The notes under the pieces were generated by a model. That model ran no database searches and was not told where the DNA came from. It saw nothing but the letters and a program-made list of their open reading frames with translations. 64,000 nt of DNA from Nocardia vaccinii NBRC 15922. GTDB lineage: Bacteria > Actinomycetota > Actinomycetes > Mycobacteriales > Mycobacteriaceae. The position numbers and the translations under genes were made by a program. The DNA lies in the NCBI RefSeq assembly GCF_001613305.1, contig NZ_BDCC01000066.1:1-64000 (forward strand). The letters are read 5' to 3'. Shown in pieces: positions 1-8,347 of the stretch; within the stretch, counting starts at the first letter, position 1, and each line of letters opens with the position of its first letter.

Positions 1-2
1 CT

Positions 3-2261
3 CCGGGTGGTAGCAGCGTCCCGGTGCCGTACACCTATGTTCCCGCACCCACCCTGAGCTCGGTCGTGCCCAACGAGGGACCCGAAACCGGTGGCAACAC
101 GGTCACTTTGACCGGTACTGGGTTCACCGGTGCTACTGCGGTGCATTTCGGTGTGACCCTGGCGACGTCGTTCACTGTCGTGTCCGATACTCAGATCACG
201 GCCGTCGCTCCTGCGCGCACTGGTATTGCCGCGGTCACCGTGACCGCGATCGGTGGCACGAGTAATCCGGTCTTCTACACCTACATCCCCGCACCCACCC
301 TGGCTGCAGTGACCCCCGACCAGGGTCCCGAAACTGGTGGTAATACGGTCATTTTGACCGGTGGTGGGTTCACTGGTGCTACTGCGGTGCATTTCGGTGC
401 GGCCCTGGCGACGTCGTTCACCGTGGTGTCCGATACCGACATCACCGCCGTCGTGCCCGCCGGTACAGGCACCGCCAATGTCACTGTCACGACCGTTGGT
501 GGCACCAGCAATCCGGTGACCTACACCTACGTCCCCATGCCCACTCTCACCTCGATCGCTCCGAACCAGGGACCCGAAACCGGCGGCAACACAGTCACTT
601 TGACCGGCACCGGATTCACCGGCGCCACCGCCGTCCACTTCGGCCCGAACGCGGCGATCTTGTTCACCGTCATCTCCGACACCCAGATCACCGCGGTCGC
701 CCCCGCGGGGACCGGGTCGGTCGGGGCCACTGTCACCACCCCGGGTGGCACCAGCGCCCCGGTGTTCTACACCTACGTGCCCGCGCCCACTCTCACCTCG
801 ATCGCTCCGAACCAGGGACCCGAAACCGGCGGCAATACAGTCACTTTGACCGGCACCGGATTCACCGGCACCACCGCCGTCCACTTCGGCCCGAACGCGG
901 CGACGTCGTTCACCGTGGTGTCCGATACCCAGATCACCGCCGTCGCCCCCGCGCGCACCGGCACCGCCGCGGTCACCGTGACATCGGTCGGCGGCACCAG
1001 TAACCCGCTCTTCTACACCTACATCCCCGCACCCACCCTGACCGCTGTCACCCCCAACCAAGGCCCAGTCGCCGGTGGCAATACCGTCACCCTCACCGGC
1101 ACGCGATTCGCCGGTGCGAGCACGGTCCACTTCGGGCCGAACCCGGCGGTGTCGTTCACCGTCGTCTCCGATACCGAGATCACCGCGGTCGTCCCCGCCG
1201 GCACGGGCTCGGTCAACACGACCGTCACCACCGTTGGCGGCACCAGCAACCCGGTGACCTACACCTACGTCCAAACGCCCACCCTGACCTCGGTCGTGCC
1301 CAACCAGGGACCGCAAACTGGTGGGAACACCGTCACCCTCACCGGCGCCAATCTCACCGGCACCACCGCGGTCCATTTCGGTGCGAACCCGGCGGTGTCG
1401 TTCACCGTCGTCTCCGGCACCCAGATCACCGCGGTCGTGCCCGCGGGAACGGGCTCGGTCAGCATCACCGTCACCACCCCCGGGGGCACCAGCAACCCGG
1501 TGACCTACACCTACGTCCCCGCGCCCACCCTCACCTCGATCGTCCCCAACCAAGGACCCCAAGCAGGTGGGAACACTGTCACTCTCACCGGTACCGGATT
1601 CACCGGGGCCACCGCGGTAACTTTCCGAACCACCCCGGCGACCTCGTTCACAGTGGTGTCCGCCACTCAGATCACCGCCGTCGTCCCCGCCGGTTCACCC
1701 GGATCGGTCGCGGTCACCGTCACCACACCCGGCGGTACCAGCAATGCCGTGCTCTACACCTACATCGCGGCGCCGACTCTCAGTTCGCTCAACCCACCCC
1801 AAGGGGCGTCGGCGGGTGGCAGGAACGTCACCATCGCCGGCACCGGATTCACCGGCGCCACCGCGGTATTCTTCGGCAGCACTCCGGCCGCCTCCTTCAC
1901 CGTCCAATCGGACACACAGATCAGAGCCGTCACGCCGGCCGGAACCGGCACGGTCCTGGTCACCGTCAGGGGTGCCGGCGGCACCAGCAATGGGCTGCCA
2001 TACACCTACATCGAAACCCCGGTGCTCAACTCCCTCACCCCGAGCTCGGGGCCGGCGGCCGGCGGCAATACTGTCATCCTGACCGGCAACAGACTCAGCA
2101 CCGCCACCGCGGTGAGCTTCGGTGCCACCCCGGCCACCTCGTTCACCGTCAACTCCAATACCCAGATCACCGCCGTCGCCCCCGCCGGCACCGGTACCGT
2201 CCAGGTCACGGCCACCACGCTGGGTGGTACCAGCAATGGACTGCCCTACGCATACGTCTGA
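3..2261 (+). CDS. IPT/TIG-repeat surface protein, 5' end outside the window
   Basis: The reading frame is already open at the first bases of the window, so the true start lies upstream; the GTG at 24 is internal. The visible part is almost nothing but tandem immunoglobulin-like IPT/TIG domains of about 82 residues. Nine complete units begin at 42, 288, 534, 780, 1026, 1272, 1518, 1767 and 2013, after the tail of a tenth. Each unit has the pattern PTLxxxxPxxGPxxGGxxVTLTG, then AxxVxFG, then a GGTSNxxxYTY end. Such repeats form stacked extracellular beta-sandwiches in cell-surface or secreted proteins. No anchor, transmembrane segment or sorting motif follows the last repeat; the chain ends right after LPYAYV. 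A hairpin terminator follows at once. The function is unknown beyond a structural or adhesive role inferred from the family. Confidence 0.85.
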   Translation, partial: PGGSSVPVPYTYVPAPTLSSVVPNEGPETGGNTVTLTGTGFTGATAVHFGVTLATSFTVVSDTQITAVAPARTGIAAVTVTAIGGTSNPVFYTYIPAPTLAAVTPDQGPETGGNTVILTGGGFTGATAVHFGAALATSFTVVSDTDITAVVPAGTGTANVTVTTVGGTSNPVTYTYVPMPTLTSIAPNQGPETGGNTVTLTGTGFTGATAVHFGPNAAILFTVISDTQITAVAPAGTGSVGATVTTPGGTSAPVFYTYVPAPTLTSIAPNQGPETGGNTVTLTGTGFTGTTAVHFGPNAATSFTVVSDTQITAVAPARTGTAAVTVTSVGGTSNPLFYTYIPAPTLTAVTPNQGPVAGGNTVTLTGTRFAGASTVHFGPNPAVSFTVVSDTEITAVVPAGTGSVNTTVTTVGGTSNPVTYTYVQTPTLTSVVPNQGPQTGGNTVTLTGANLTGTTAVHFGANPAVSFTVVSGTQITAVVPAGTGSVSITVTTPGGTSNPVTYTYVPAPTLTSIVPNQGPQAGGNTVTLTGTGFTGATAVTFRTTPATSFTVVSATQITAVVPAGSPGSVAVTVTTPGGTSNAVLYTYIAAPTLSSLNPPQGASAGGRNVTIAGTGFTGATAVFFGSTPAASFTVQSDTQIRAVTPAGTGTVLVTVRGAGGTSNGLPYTYIETPVLNSLTPSSGPAAGGNTVILTGNRLSTATAVSFGATPATSFTVNSNTQITAVAPAGTGTVQVTATTLGGTSNGLPYAYV
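42..2258 (+). repeat. nine tandem ~246-bp TIG-coding repeats
   Basis: The repeat period is 246 bp; unit 7 is 249 bp because it has one extra codon. Units 3 and 4 are nearly identical at DNA level over their first 90 bases, whereas units 1 and 2 encode very similar protein with more T-ending codons (GGT, ACT, GCT). Units 8 and 9 are the most divergent in protein sequence. Confidence 0.85.
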
Positions 2262-2262
2262 T

Positions 2263-2288
2263 GTGCCGGGACCACCGAGTCCCGGCAC
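2263..2288 (+). terminator. hairpin terminator after the TIG protein
   Basis: A perfect 10-bp inverted repeat, GTGCCGGGAC and GTCCCGGCAC, with a 6-nt loop begins 2 nt after the stop codon. There is no T-run, as is usual for actinobacterial terminators. Confidence 0.75.
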
Positions 2289-2552
2289 CCGGCCCGCGAC
2301 TTTCGAACCGGACAGCTCGATCCCGCAGTTCGGCCGGCGCCGCTCGCCCACGAGTTCCGTTGTCGGTACCTTGCCGACCGGCCATGCGTGCCGCACTGGT
2401 AGCGACGGGTATTCGACAGTGCCTCGGACGTGGTGATCTGGAAGTCGCGGCTCGATACCGATCCGGTCATACGCAGGGCGTGGGGGAACGGGCCGTGGCG
2501 GTGGCCGCAGAATTGCGGCGCCGCAACCGATCTCGTGTGATCAGAGCCGTGA

Positions 2553-3632
2553 CGTCCGCGGCGTCGCTGGGAATATCGCGGCGTGCTTTTCGCTGATCCG
2601 CGGGTGAGCGTCGATGATCGCCTCCCCGGATTTCCGCACTGGAACCAGGCCATGCGGGCGATGGCGCACAGTCGTCCGGCGTCGGTGTTCAACCGGGATG
2701 CGGACGAGCATTCTCGATACCGCAGGATGATGACCAAACCGTTCACCGCCAAGCGGGTCGAGGCGCTGCGCCCGGCGATCCAGCAACTCGCCGACGAACA
2801 TATCGACGCCATCCTGGCCGGTCCCCGCCCGGCCGATCTCATCTCCACGCTGGCGTTGCCGGTACCCTCCCTGGTTATCGGCGCCCTGCTCGGCGTCCCA
2901 CCCGAGGACCAGGCGCTCTTCCGCCGGCACAGCGAGGTCGGGCTGCTCCGGGATGCGACCGATGAACAGACCCGGCAGAACAGAATCGACCAGATGCGGT
3001 TCATGACGCGGCTGGTCGAAACCAAACTCGACAATCCCGGCGAGGACGCGATATCCGATATGGCAGAACGGGTTCGGGCGGGGGAGATCGATATTCGCGA
3101 GGCGGCCATGCAGGGTGTGGGCCTGCTCATCGCCGGACATGAGACGAGCGCCAATATGGTGGGCCTCGGCACACTCGCGCTTCTGGAGAACCCCGATCAG
3201 GCAGCCGTGATTCGCGAGGCCACCGACACCCGGGTGCTTGCGAACGCTGTCGAGGAGCTACTGCGGCACCTGAGTGTGGTGCAGAACGGGCAGCGGCGAA
3301 TCGCATTGCAGGACATCGAGTTGGGTGATGTGACGATACGGGCGGGGGAGGGCGTCATCATCGATCTCGCACCCGCGAACTGGGACCAGGACATCTTCGA
3401 GCATCCGGAACAGATCGATGTCCGCCGGGTGAATGCCGACCGGCACCTGGCCTTCGGATTCGGACGACACCAGTGTGTCGGGCAGCAGCTCGCTCGCGCG
3501 GAACTGCAGATCATTTTCGGCACCCTGTTCCGTCGCATTCCGACGCTGCACCTGGCGACGACGATCGATCGCATCGAGTTCAAACGCGATCGCCTGGCGT
3601 ACGGGGTGTACGAATTGCCTGTCGGGTGGTGA
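2553..3632 (+). pseudogene. cytochrome P450 with damaged 5' end
   Basis: From the GTG at 2583 the frame gives 349 residues, against about 400 for a bacterial P450. It opens inside the conserved N-terminal block (LFADPRVS) and is open only back to 2553. The catalytic core is intact: I-helix AGHETS (residues 184-189 from the 2583 start), ExxR (E225-R228) and heme loop FGFGRHQCVG (291-300, thiolate Cys298). Upstream, in another frame around 2301-2436, the string TLPTGHA followed by GYSTV resembles the missing P450 N-terminus. The gene is therefore probably frameshifted and partly deleted at its 5' end. The stop overlaps the upstream region of a TetR gene. A shortened but functional P450 starting at 2583 is the alternative, and unlikely because the N-terminal helix and sheet are missing. 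Substrate and redox partner are unknown. Confidence 0.6.
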
Positions 3633-3652
3633 TTGCTCGGTGGGTCAGCTCG

Positions 3653-3670
3653 AGATACCCACGAGTATCT
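3653..3670. promoter_or_regulatory. inverted repeat, candidate TetR operator
   Basis: AGATAC and GTATCT are perfect 6-bp arms separated by 6 nt, 43 bp before the chosen TetR start at 3714. The position fits autoregulation; this is inference only. Confidence 0.4.
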
Positions 3671-3713
3671 GAGGGGTCAATTGGTCCCTGAGATTCATGG
3701 CATAATCGCTGAC

Positions 3714-4352
3714 ATGGTGGAGCGCTGGACGAAGGAGCGACGGCTCGAGCGCACTCGGGCACTGCTTCTGGACGCCGCGCAGGAAGTGTTCGCGGAGAAG
3801 GGGTTCACGGCCGCGACCATCGATGACATCGCGTCCGCGGCCGGTTACACCAAAGGCGCGGTCTACAAGCACTTCGCGACGAAGGAAGAGCTCTTCCTGG
3901 CCCTGAGCGACCGGTACTGGCGCCGCTACTTCGACACTTTCACCGAGGTGCTGTCCGGTGCGGGCGAGGTGGGCCCTCGCGAACTCGACGAAATCGCCCA
4001 CCGATGGCGTCAGCTCGGCCATGATCGGGGCGTCGAGCACGCCGCCCTCGGGCACGAGTTCACGCTGTATCTGATCCGCAATCCCGAGGCGCGCGCACGA
4101 GTCGAGGCCAAACGCACGGAGGTCGCCGAGGAATTGGGGGCCTTCGTCACCGAGGGTCTCGACCGAATCGGCGGAACCCTGCTGATTCCGCCGCTGACCT
4201 TCGCGCACGCGCTCATCGCCACCAGCGATTCGGTCGTACTGGGCAGCGAGCTGGTCGACATCGACCTCTACCGGCCGGTTCTGGAGATGTACCTGTCGGC
4301 GATCAAACTGCCGACCGCCCGGACCGCTTCCGCATCCGGCCCGACCTCCTGA
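3714..4352 (+). CDS. TetR-family transcriptional regulator
   Basis: The protein has 212 residues from the ATG at 3714. The frame extends upstream to a TTG at 3635 region, but that reading would run through the operator-like repeat and add residues unlike the family. The N-terminal helix-turn-helix is clear at about residues 35-54 (TIDDIASAAGYTKGAVYKHF), followed by the usual ligand-binding helical domain. It lies 81 bp downstream of the P450 pseudogene on the same strand. TetR proteins repress neighbouring genes and release DNA on ligand binding; here the target may be its own promoter or the P450. No recognisable ligand signature was seen. Confidence 0.85.
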   Translation: MVERWTKERRLERTRALLLDAAQEVFAEKGFTAATIDDIASAAGYTKGAVYKHFATKEELFLALSDRYWRRYFDTFTEVLSGAGEVGPRELDEIAHRWRQLGHDRGVEHAALGHEFTLYLIRNPEARARVEAKRTEVAEELGAFVTEGLDRIGGTLLIPPLTFAHALIATSDSVVLGSELVDIDLYRPVLEMYLSAIKLPTARTASASGPTS

Positions 4353-4748
4353 AGGCCGCCGCCGCGTCGGATATCCGGACCGGCGACATCCGGCCCGGCG
4401 GCGCTGCGCTTCTGGTTCGAACCCGAGGGTTTCGAACGCTCGTGGCCATCGTGCCTGAAGTGGTTGTGCGGCAGTAGGTTTTCGAAACACATGCGCCGTC
4501 TCGACGGCTGATCGGGCGGGGCGGCCGACGGTCCGTCGAGTGTCGCCGACGCCTGATCCGTAATCGCTCATACGCCAACATGTTATCGCGGGACGTCTTG
4601 AGATCTCGTGTCGCACAGTATGGTTGGATGACTCGGCATCGGCCGGAGTCCTGCTGCACCTCTGGCGGCCGTCACTGATCCGAACCGGTCCGCGTGCCGG
4701 GTCATTCGTTGTGCCCTCGGTTGCGCCGGCGGGCGGAAAGTTGGGGAA
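4353..4748. other. 396-bp intergenic region
   Basis: No gene is supported here. A short hairpin, GCCGTC-TC-GACGGC, lies at 4495-4508, and a TTCGAA-rich imperfect repeat at about 4419-4440. The stretch before 4749 should carry the promoter of the small secreted protein. Confidence 0.4.
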
Positions 4749-5099
4749 ATGCTCGGTAACACCCTGTGCACTGTTCGGCGTGCGGCGGCGGTCGTGGCTC
4801 TGTCATTGGCCGCATCGGCCGCATTCGCCGGGGCCGCCGCCGCGGATACCGGCAGGGCCGCCGCGCCGGTCGCCGGTATTCCGCTGACCCAGGACACCGC
4901 GACGAATCCGAATGCGCTGGTTCCCGATCCGGTGCTGAACGGCGCGTCTCTGGGCGGTTCGGTCGGCTCCGCGATCGGATCGGCCGTCGGTTTGGCGACG
5001 GGGTCGGTGACGGGTTCCGCCGGTTCGGCCATCGGGAGTCTGATCGGCGCCCTCGTCGGGGCGGCGAATCCGGGCGTGGTGCCGCAGGTCCTGCCCTGA
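4749..5099 (+). CDS. small secreted Ala/Gly-rich protein
   Basis: The protein has 116 residues. It begins with a Sec-type signal peptide: basic MLGNTLCTVRR, a hydrophobic AAAVVALSLAASAAFAG core and a probable AxA cleavage site near residue 32. The mature part of about 85 residues ends in a Gly/Ala/Ser/Val-rich glycine-zipper-like stretch (repeated GSxxGSAxG) and PGVVPQVLP. There are two cysteines at most, and none in the mature part. A purine-rich GCGGAAAG lies upstream of the ATG. The family is not recognised; such small exported proteins are common in Nocardia and mycobacteria. Glycine-zipper regions can associate with membranes, but no function can be assigned. Confidence 0.65.
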   Translation: MLGNTLCTVRRAAAVVALSLAASAAFAGAAAADTGRAAAPVAGIPLTQDTATNPNALVPDPVLNGASLGGSVGSAIGSAVGLATGSVTGSAGSAIGSLIGALVGAANPGVVPQVLP

Positions 5100-5132
5100 C
5101 GTAGTCGCTCGGCGGCGGGCGAAAACCCTTGG

Positions 5133-5792
5133 TCAACCGTGTTTCTCGTTGGCGCGCGCGGGTCGGGCCGACGATACCGCGGGCACCAGTCGGGGTGCCG
5201 GTGGCAGCGGTGCGGACGCGGGCGCGGCCTGGAACGCCTGGAGCATATGGGCGGCGAAGCGACGGGAGGCCGCCAGGCGCGCGGCGGGCGTATTCGCGTG
5301 AATCCCGTTGTTGGCCATGATCATCAGGATCAGGTCGTCCAGGACGATATCGGCCCGTAGTCGGCCGCTGTCCCTCGCGCGGCGGATCAGCTCGGCCGCG
5401 CCGGCCAGCGAGGACGTGCGGATCGCGGCGAAGTCCATCGCATGCGGAAATGTGGACATGAAGGCCGCGGTGAAGCCGTGGTCACGCGCCTGCAACTCGC
5501 ACAACCGCTGGACCGCGCCGCAGAAGCCGCGCCACGGGTCCGGGTCGGCCAGCCCGTCGTCCACGATGGATCGGCAGGCGAGCATCTGATCGGTGAACGC
5601 CTCCGCGATCAACATCTCCTTGGTCGGGAAATGGCGGTAGACGGTGGCGGGGCCGACCTCGGCGCGGCGCGCGATCGCCCGGATCGGCACCTCCAGGCCG
5701 TCGGTGACGAATATCGAGCGAGCCGCGTCCAGGATGCGTTCGCGGTTGTCCCGGGCGTCGGAGCGCAGGTTGTGAGGCAAATGAGCGGTCAC
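5133..5792 (-). CDS. TetR-family regulator divergent from a quinone oxidoreductase
   Basis: The frame is open to 5864. The GTG at 5792 (VTAHLPHN) is preferred because the clean palindrome at 5810-5829 then lies just upstream rather than inside the coding region; this gives 219 residues. The helix-turn-helix is at about residues 37-56 (PIRAIARRAEVGPATVYRHF), followed by a TetR_C helical domain and a low-complexity Pro/Ala tail. Divergent TetR plus oxidoreductase with a shared palindromic operator is a classic arrangement, so it most likely represses 5875-6843 and itself. Confidence 0.85.
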   Translation of the reverse strand: MTAHLPHNLRSDARDNRERILDAARSIFVTDGLEVPIRAIARRAEVGPATVYRHFPTKEMLIAEAFTDQMLACRSIVDDGLADPDPWRGFCGAVQRLCELQARDHGFTAAFMSTFPHAMDFAAIRTSSLAGAAELIRRARDSGRLRADIVLDDLILMIMANNGIHANTPAARLAASRRFAAHMLQAFQAAPASAPLPPAPRLVPAVSSARPARANEKHG

Positions 5793-5809
5793 CGCTCTCA
5801 CTTTAGCTA

Positions 5810-5829
5810 AACGGACGGGGGCGTCCGTT
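5810..5829. promoter_or_regulatory. palindromic operator between tetR and oxidoreductase
   Basis: AACGGACG and CGTCCGTT are perfect 8-bp arms around GGGG. The site lies 18 bp before the TetR start and 46 bp before the oxidoreductase start. Its length and symmetry are typical of TetR operators. Confidence 0.7.
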
Positions 5830-5874
5830 ACGGTCCGCTGGTCGGTTCCGATCGAAGAGAACACGGAGATACCA

Positions 5875-6843
5875 GTGCAGGCAGTGATGGTCGAAGAGTT
5901 CGGCAGTCCCGAGGGTCTGGCGGTGGTGGAACTGCCCGAGCCGAGTCCGCTCGGCGGGCAGGTATCGATCGCGACCGAGGCAATCGGCGTGGGCGGCGTC
6001 GACGCGCTGATCCGGAGCGGCGCCCTGGGCGACTACGGGTTCGGCTCGGGTCACATCCTGGGCAGCGAGGTCGCGGGCACCGTGACCGCCGTCGGCGAGG
6101 GCGTCGACGCCGCCTGGGTCGGGCGGCGGGTATGGGCGTTCACCAGTGTGGGCGGCGGCTATGCCGAACAGGTCGTCACCTCCGCCGAAAGTCTCATCCC
6201 GCTACCGGAAGCGGTGTCGGCGGCGGCTGCGGTGACTCTGGGCAGTTCGGGCATGGTGGCCCATTTCGCTTTGCGCCATGCGCATTTCGCGCCCGGTGAG
6301 TCGGTTCTGATACGCGGGGCCGCCGGAGGTATCGGGGTGATGGCGGTGCAGTTCGCGGCACGGTCCGGTGCGAGTGCGGTGACGGTGACGACGTCCTCGG
6401 CCGCGCGCGGTGACCGCCTCCGCGAACTGGGCGCGACGCATGTGCTGGACCGCGCCGGCCGGGGCCCGGCGGACGCTCCGGCGAGCTACGACGTCATCGT
6501 CGACATCGTTGCCGGGCCGGGTCTGCCCGCTTTCTTCGACAAGCTCGAGCCGAACGGCCGGATGGTCGTCGTCGGTGTCATGGCCGGTTGGCCACCGGCG
6601 GATTTCGGTAAGGAAATGATCGCGGCGTTCCAGAAGTCGATGTCGTTCGCCACCTTCAGCGCCGACACCGTTCCCATCCCCGATCGGCGGTCGGTCACCG
6701 CCGATCTGTTCGCCGCCGCCGGCCGGGGTGAGGTGAAAGCGGTTGTGCACGAGGTGCTTCCCCTGGACCAGGCCGCCGCGGCGCATCGGCGGATGGCGGA
6801 CGGCGAGGTCTTCGGCAGGATCGTACTCACGCCGGCACGGTGA
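5875..6843 (+). CDS. zinc-independent quinone oxidoreductase (MDR family)
   Basis: The protein has 322 residues and is NADPH:quinone oxidoreductase-like. The GTG start has CGGAGAT about 6 nt upstream. The N-terminal GroES-like domain carries the GSEVAG motif (about 63-68). The Rossmann domain has the MDR nucleotide motif GAAGGIG (148-154). There are no zinc-ligand cysteines, which separates it from zinc alcohol dehydrogenases and supports the QOR/zeta-crystallin branch: NADPH-dependent reduction of quinones or enones in the cytoplasm. Its expression is probably controlled by the divergent TetR through the palindrome between them, suggesting induction by a toxic or electrophilic compound. The natural substrate is unknown. 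Confidence 0.85.
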   Translation: MQAVMVEEFGSPEGLAVVELPEPSPLGGQVSIATEAIGVGGVDALIRSGALGDYGFGSGHILGSEVAGTVTAVGEGVDAAWVGRRVWAFTSVGGGYAEQVVTSAESLIPLPEAVSAAAAVTLGSSGMVAHFALRHAHFAPGESVLIRGAAGGIGVMAVQFAARSGASAVTVTTSSAARGDRLRELGATHVLDRAGRGPADAPASYDVIVDIVAGPGLPAFFDKLEPNGRMVVVGVMAGWPPADFGKEMIAAFQKSMSFATFSADTVPIPDRRSVTADLFAAAGRGEVKAVVHEVLPLDQAAAAHRRMADGEVFGRIVLTPAR

Positions 6844-6897
6844 CAGCGGATCGGTGCGCAGGTCGGGTCGTGGCGGTCCGGCTCCGCGCGCCCGGCG

Positions 6898-8133
6898 TCA
6901 GCGTCCCCGGGGGACCTGATTGAACGGAACATCGCGGTCGGCGGCGTACTCGCGGGGCATGCCCAGCAGTCGTTCGCTGATCAGGTTGCGAGCCATCTCG
7001 GTGCTGCCGCCGCCCAGGCCCGCCGCGTTGCGAAACAGGTAATCGATGCCGACCTGTCCGGTGCCGGGACCGTCGGCCGCGCCGATGGCCGCCGCCGTAC
7101 CGGCGATTCGCACTGCGGAATCCGTTTGCAGCCAGGTCGTTTCGGCGCCGAGCAGGCGGACGAGCGAACCTGCCGCCGGGGGCAGTGCGCCGTCGGCGAT
7201 CGCATCGGCGACGTGCTCGATCAACTGGTCCCGGACGATGCGCATCGCCCGCACGGCGCCGATGTCCTCCCGCACGCTGGGATCGTCGAGACATCCGGTG
7301 CCGCGGGCCAATTCGACCAGGGCGTCGGCCTCGCCGCCGAGATGCGCTTGGTCCCCGCTGAGGTATGGGGAGCTGCCGCCCACCGCCGCGCGTTCGTGGT
7401 GCAGCAGTGTGGTGGCGGCGGCCCAACCGCCGCTCACCTCGCCCACCACCGAGTCCGCGGGCAGCCGGACGTCATCGAAGAACTCCTCGCAGAATTCGAC
7501 CGACCCGGTGACCTGCTTGATCCGGCGGATGGTCAGGCCCGGTGCGGTCGTGGGCACGAGGAAGAGCGTGAGCCCCTGATGTTTGGGCACATCCCAATTC
7601 GTGCGGGCCAGGCAGAGCCCGTAATCGGCGGCGTACGCGCCCGAACTCCATATCTTGGTGCCGTTGAGAACCCATTCGCCGCCGTCGTGGTCCGCGCGGG
7701 TGATCAGCCCGGCCAGGTCCGACCCGCCGCGGGGTTCGGACAGGAATTGCACCATGACCTCCTCGCCCCGCAGCACCGCGGGCAGCCGCGTGCGCTTCTG
7801 CTGTTCGGTCCCCAGATCCAGCAGCGTCGCCGCGCAGATGGCCAAGGTCGGCACATTGAGCGCCAGTGGCATCTCGTAGCCGAGCGACTCCTCACTGAAC
7901 GCCCGCTGATGGACGGGTGTGAGCCCCTGTCCGCCATACTCTTTCGGGAAACAGATACCGGCGAACCCGCCGTCGAACAGGGTCCGCTGCAGCCCGCGAT
8001 GACGGGTCCAGACGGCGTCGTCGAACGCGCCGACGAAGTGCTCGGTCGCCGGCGGCAGGTTCTCTCGGAGCCAGCGGCGAGCTCGGTCGCGGAAACTGTC
8101 CACTGGTTCGATGGTCGTGTCGCGCTCGGTCAT
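6898..8133 (-). CDS. acyl-CoA dehydrogenase
   Basis: The protein has 411 residues, the usual size for a FadE-type flavoprotein. Motifs: SEPRGGSD (132-139), NGTKIWSS (157-164), and the C-terminal GGSTEMARNLISERLLGMPRE signature. It catalyses FAD-dependent alpha,beta-dehydrogenation of an acyl-CoA, passing electrons to ETF. The chain-length or ring-substrate preference cannot be read from sequence. It is transcribed divergently from an acyl-CoA ligase at 8348, with a strong inverted repeat between them, so both probably belong to one catabolic regulon (activation then dehydrogenation). It converges with the oxidoreductase gene, with 54 bp between stops. Confidence 0.9.
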   Translation of the reverse strand: MTERDTTIEPVDSFRDRARRWLRENLPPATEHFVGAFDDAVWTRHRGLQRTLFDGGFAGICFPKEYGGQGLTPVHQRAFSEESLGYEMPLALNVPTLAICAATLLDLGTEQQKRTRLPAVLRGEEVMVQFLSEPRGGSDLAGLITRADHDGGEWVLNGTKIWSSGAYAADYGLCLARTNWDVPKHQGLTLFLVPTTAPGLTIRRIKQVTGSVEFCEEFFDDVRLPADSVVGEVSGGWAAATTLLHHERAAVGGSSPYLSGDQAHLGGEADALVELARGTGCLDDPSVREDIGAVRAMRIVRDQLIEHVADAIADGALPPAAGSLVRLLGAETTWLQTDSAVRIAGTAAAIGAADGPGTGQVGIDYLFRNAAGLGGGSTEMARNLISERLLGMPREYAADRDVPFNQVPRGR

Positions 8134-8150
8134 GCGTAGATCGTTCTGAT

Positions 8151-8186
8151 GAGAATATGATTATTCTATATGAGAGTCATATTCTC
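8151..8186. promoter_or_regulatory. long inverted repeat between fadE and fadD genes
   Basis: GAGAATATGA (8151-8160) and TCATATTCTC (8177-8186) are perfect 10-bp arms. A nested AGAATA-TGAT-TATTCT repeat lies at 8152-8167. The patch is AT-rich within GC-rich DNA, so it probably combines -10 elements with a repressor site. Confidence 0.65.
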
Positions 8187-8347
8187 GCATGTCTGCCGGG
8201 TTCGGCAGGCGATGCCGACGAATGTGATGTCACCCCGCCGCACATTGCTCATCCCGGGCGGAGATGCCGTCATCTCGCTACTGTGTGACCCAGGGCACGT
8301 AATACGCAGCAGCTCAGGTCCATCGGGCCGCGGCGACAGGAGTGAGC

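Noticed and set aside
281..2236. Regular series of minus-strand frames of about 75 codons opposite the TIG repeats
   Set aside because: They recur with the 246-bp period and simply mirror the repeat DNA; no start sites or family features.
4415..4440. GGTTCGAACCC string as a tRNA T-arm
   Set aside because: No acceptor stem, anticodon arm or CCA-proximal pairing could be built around it.
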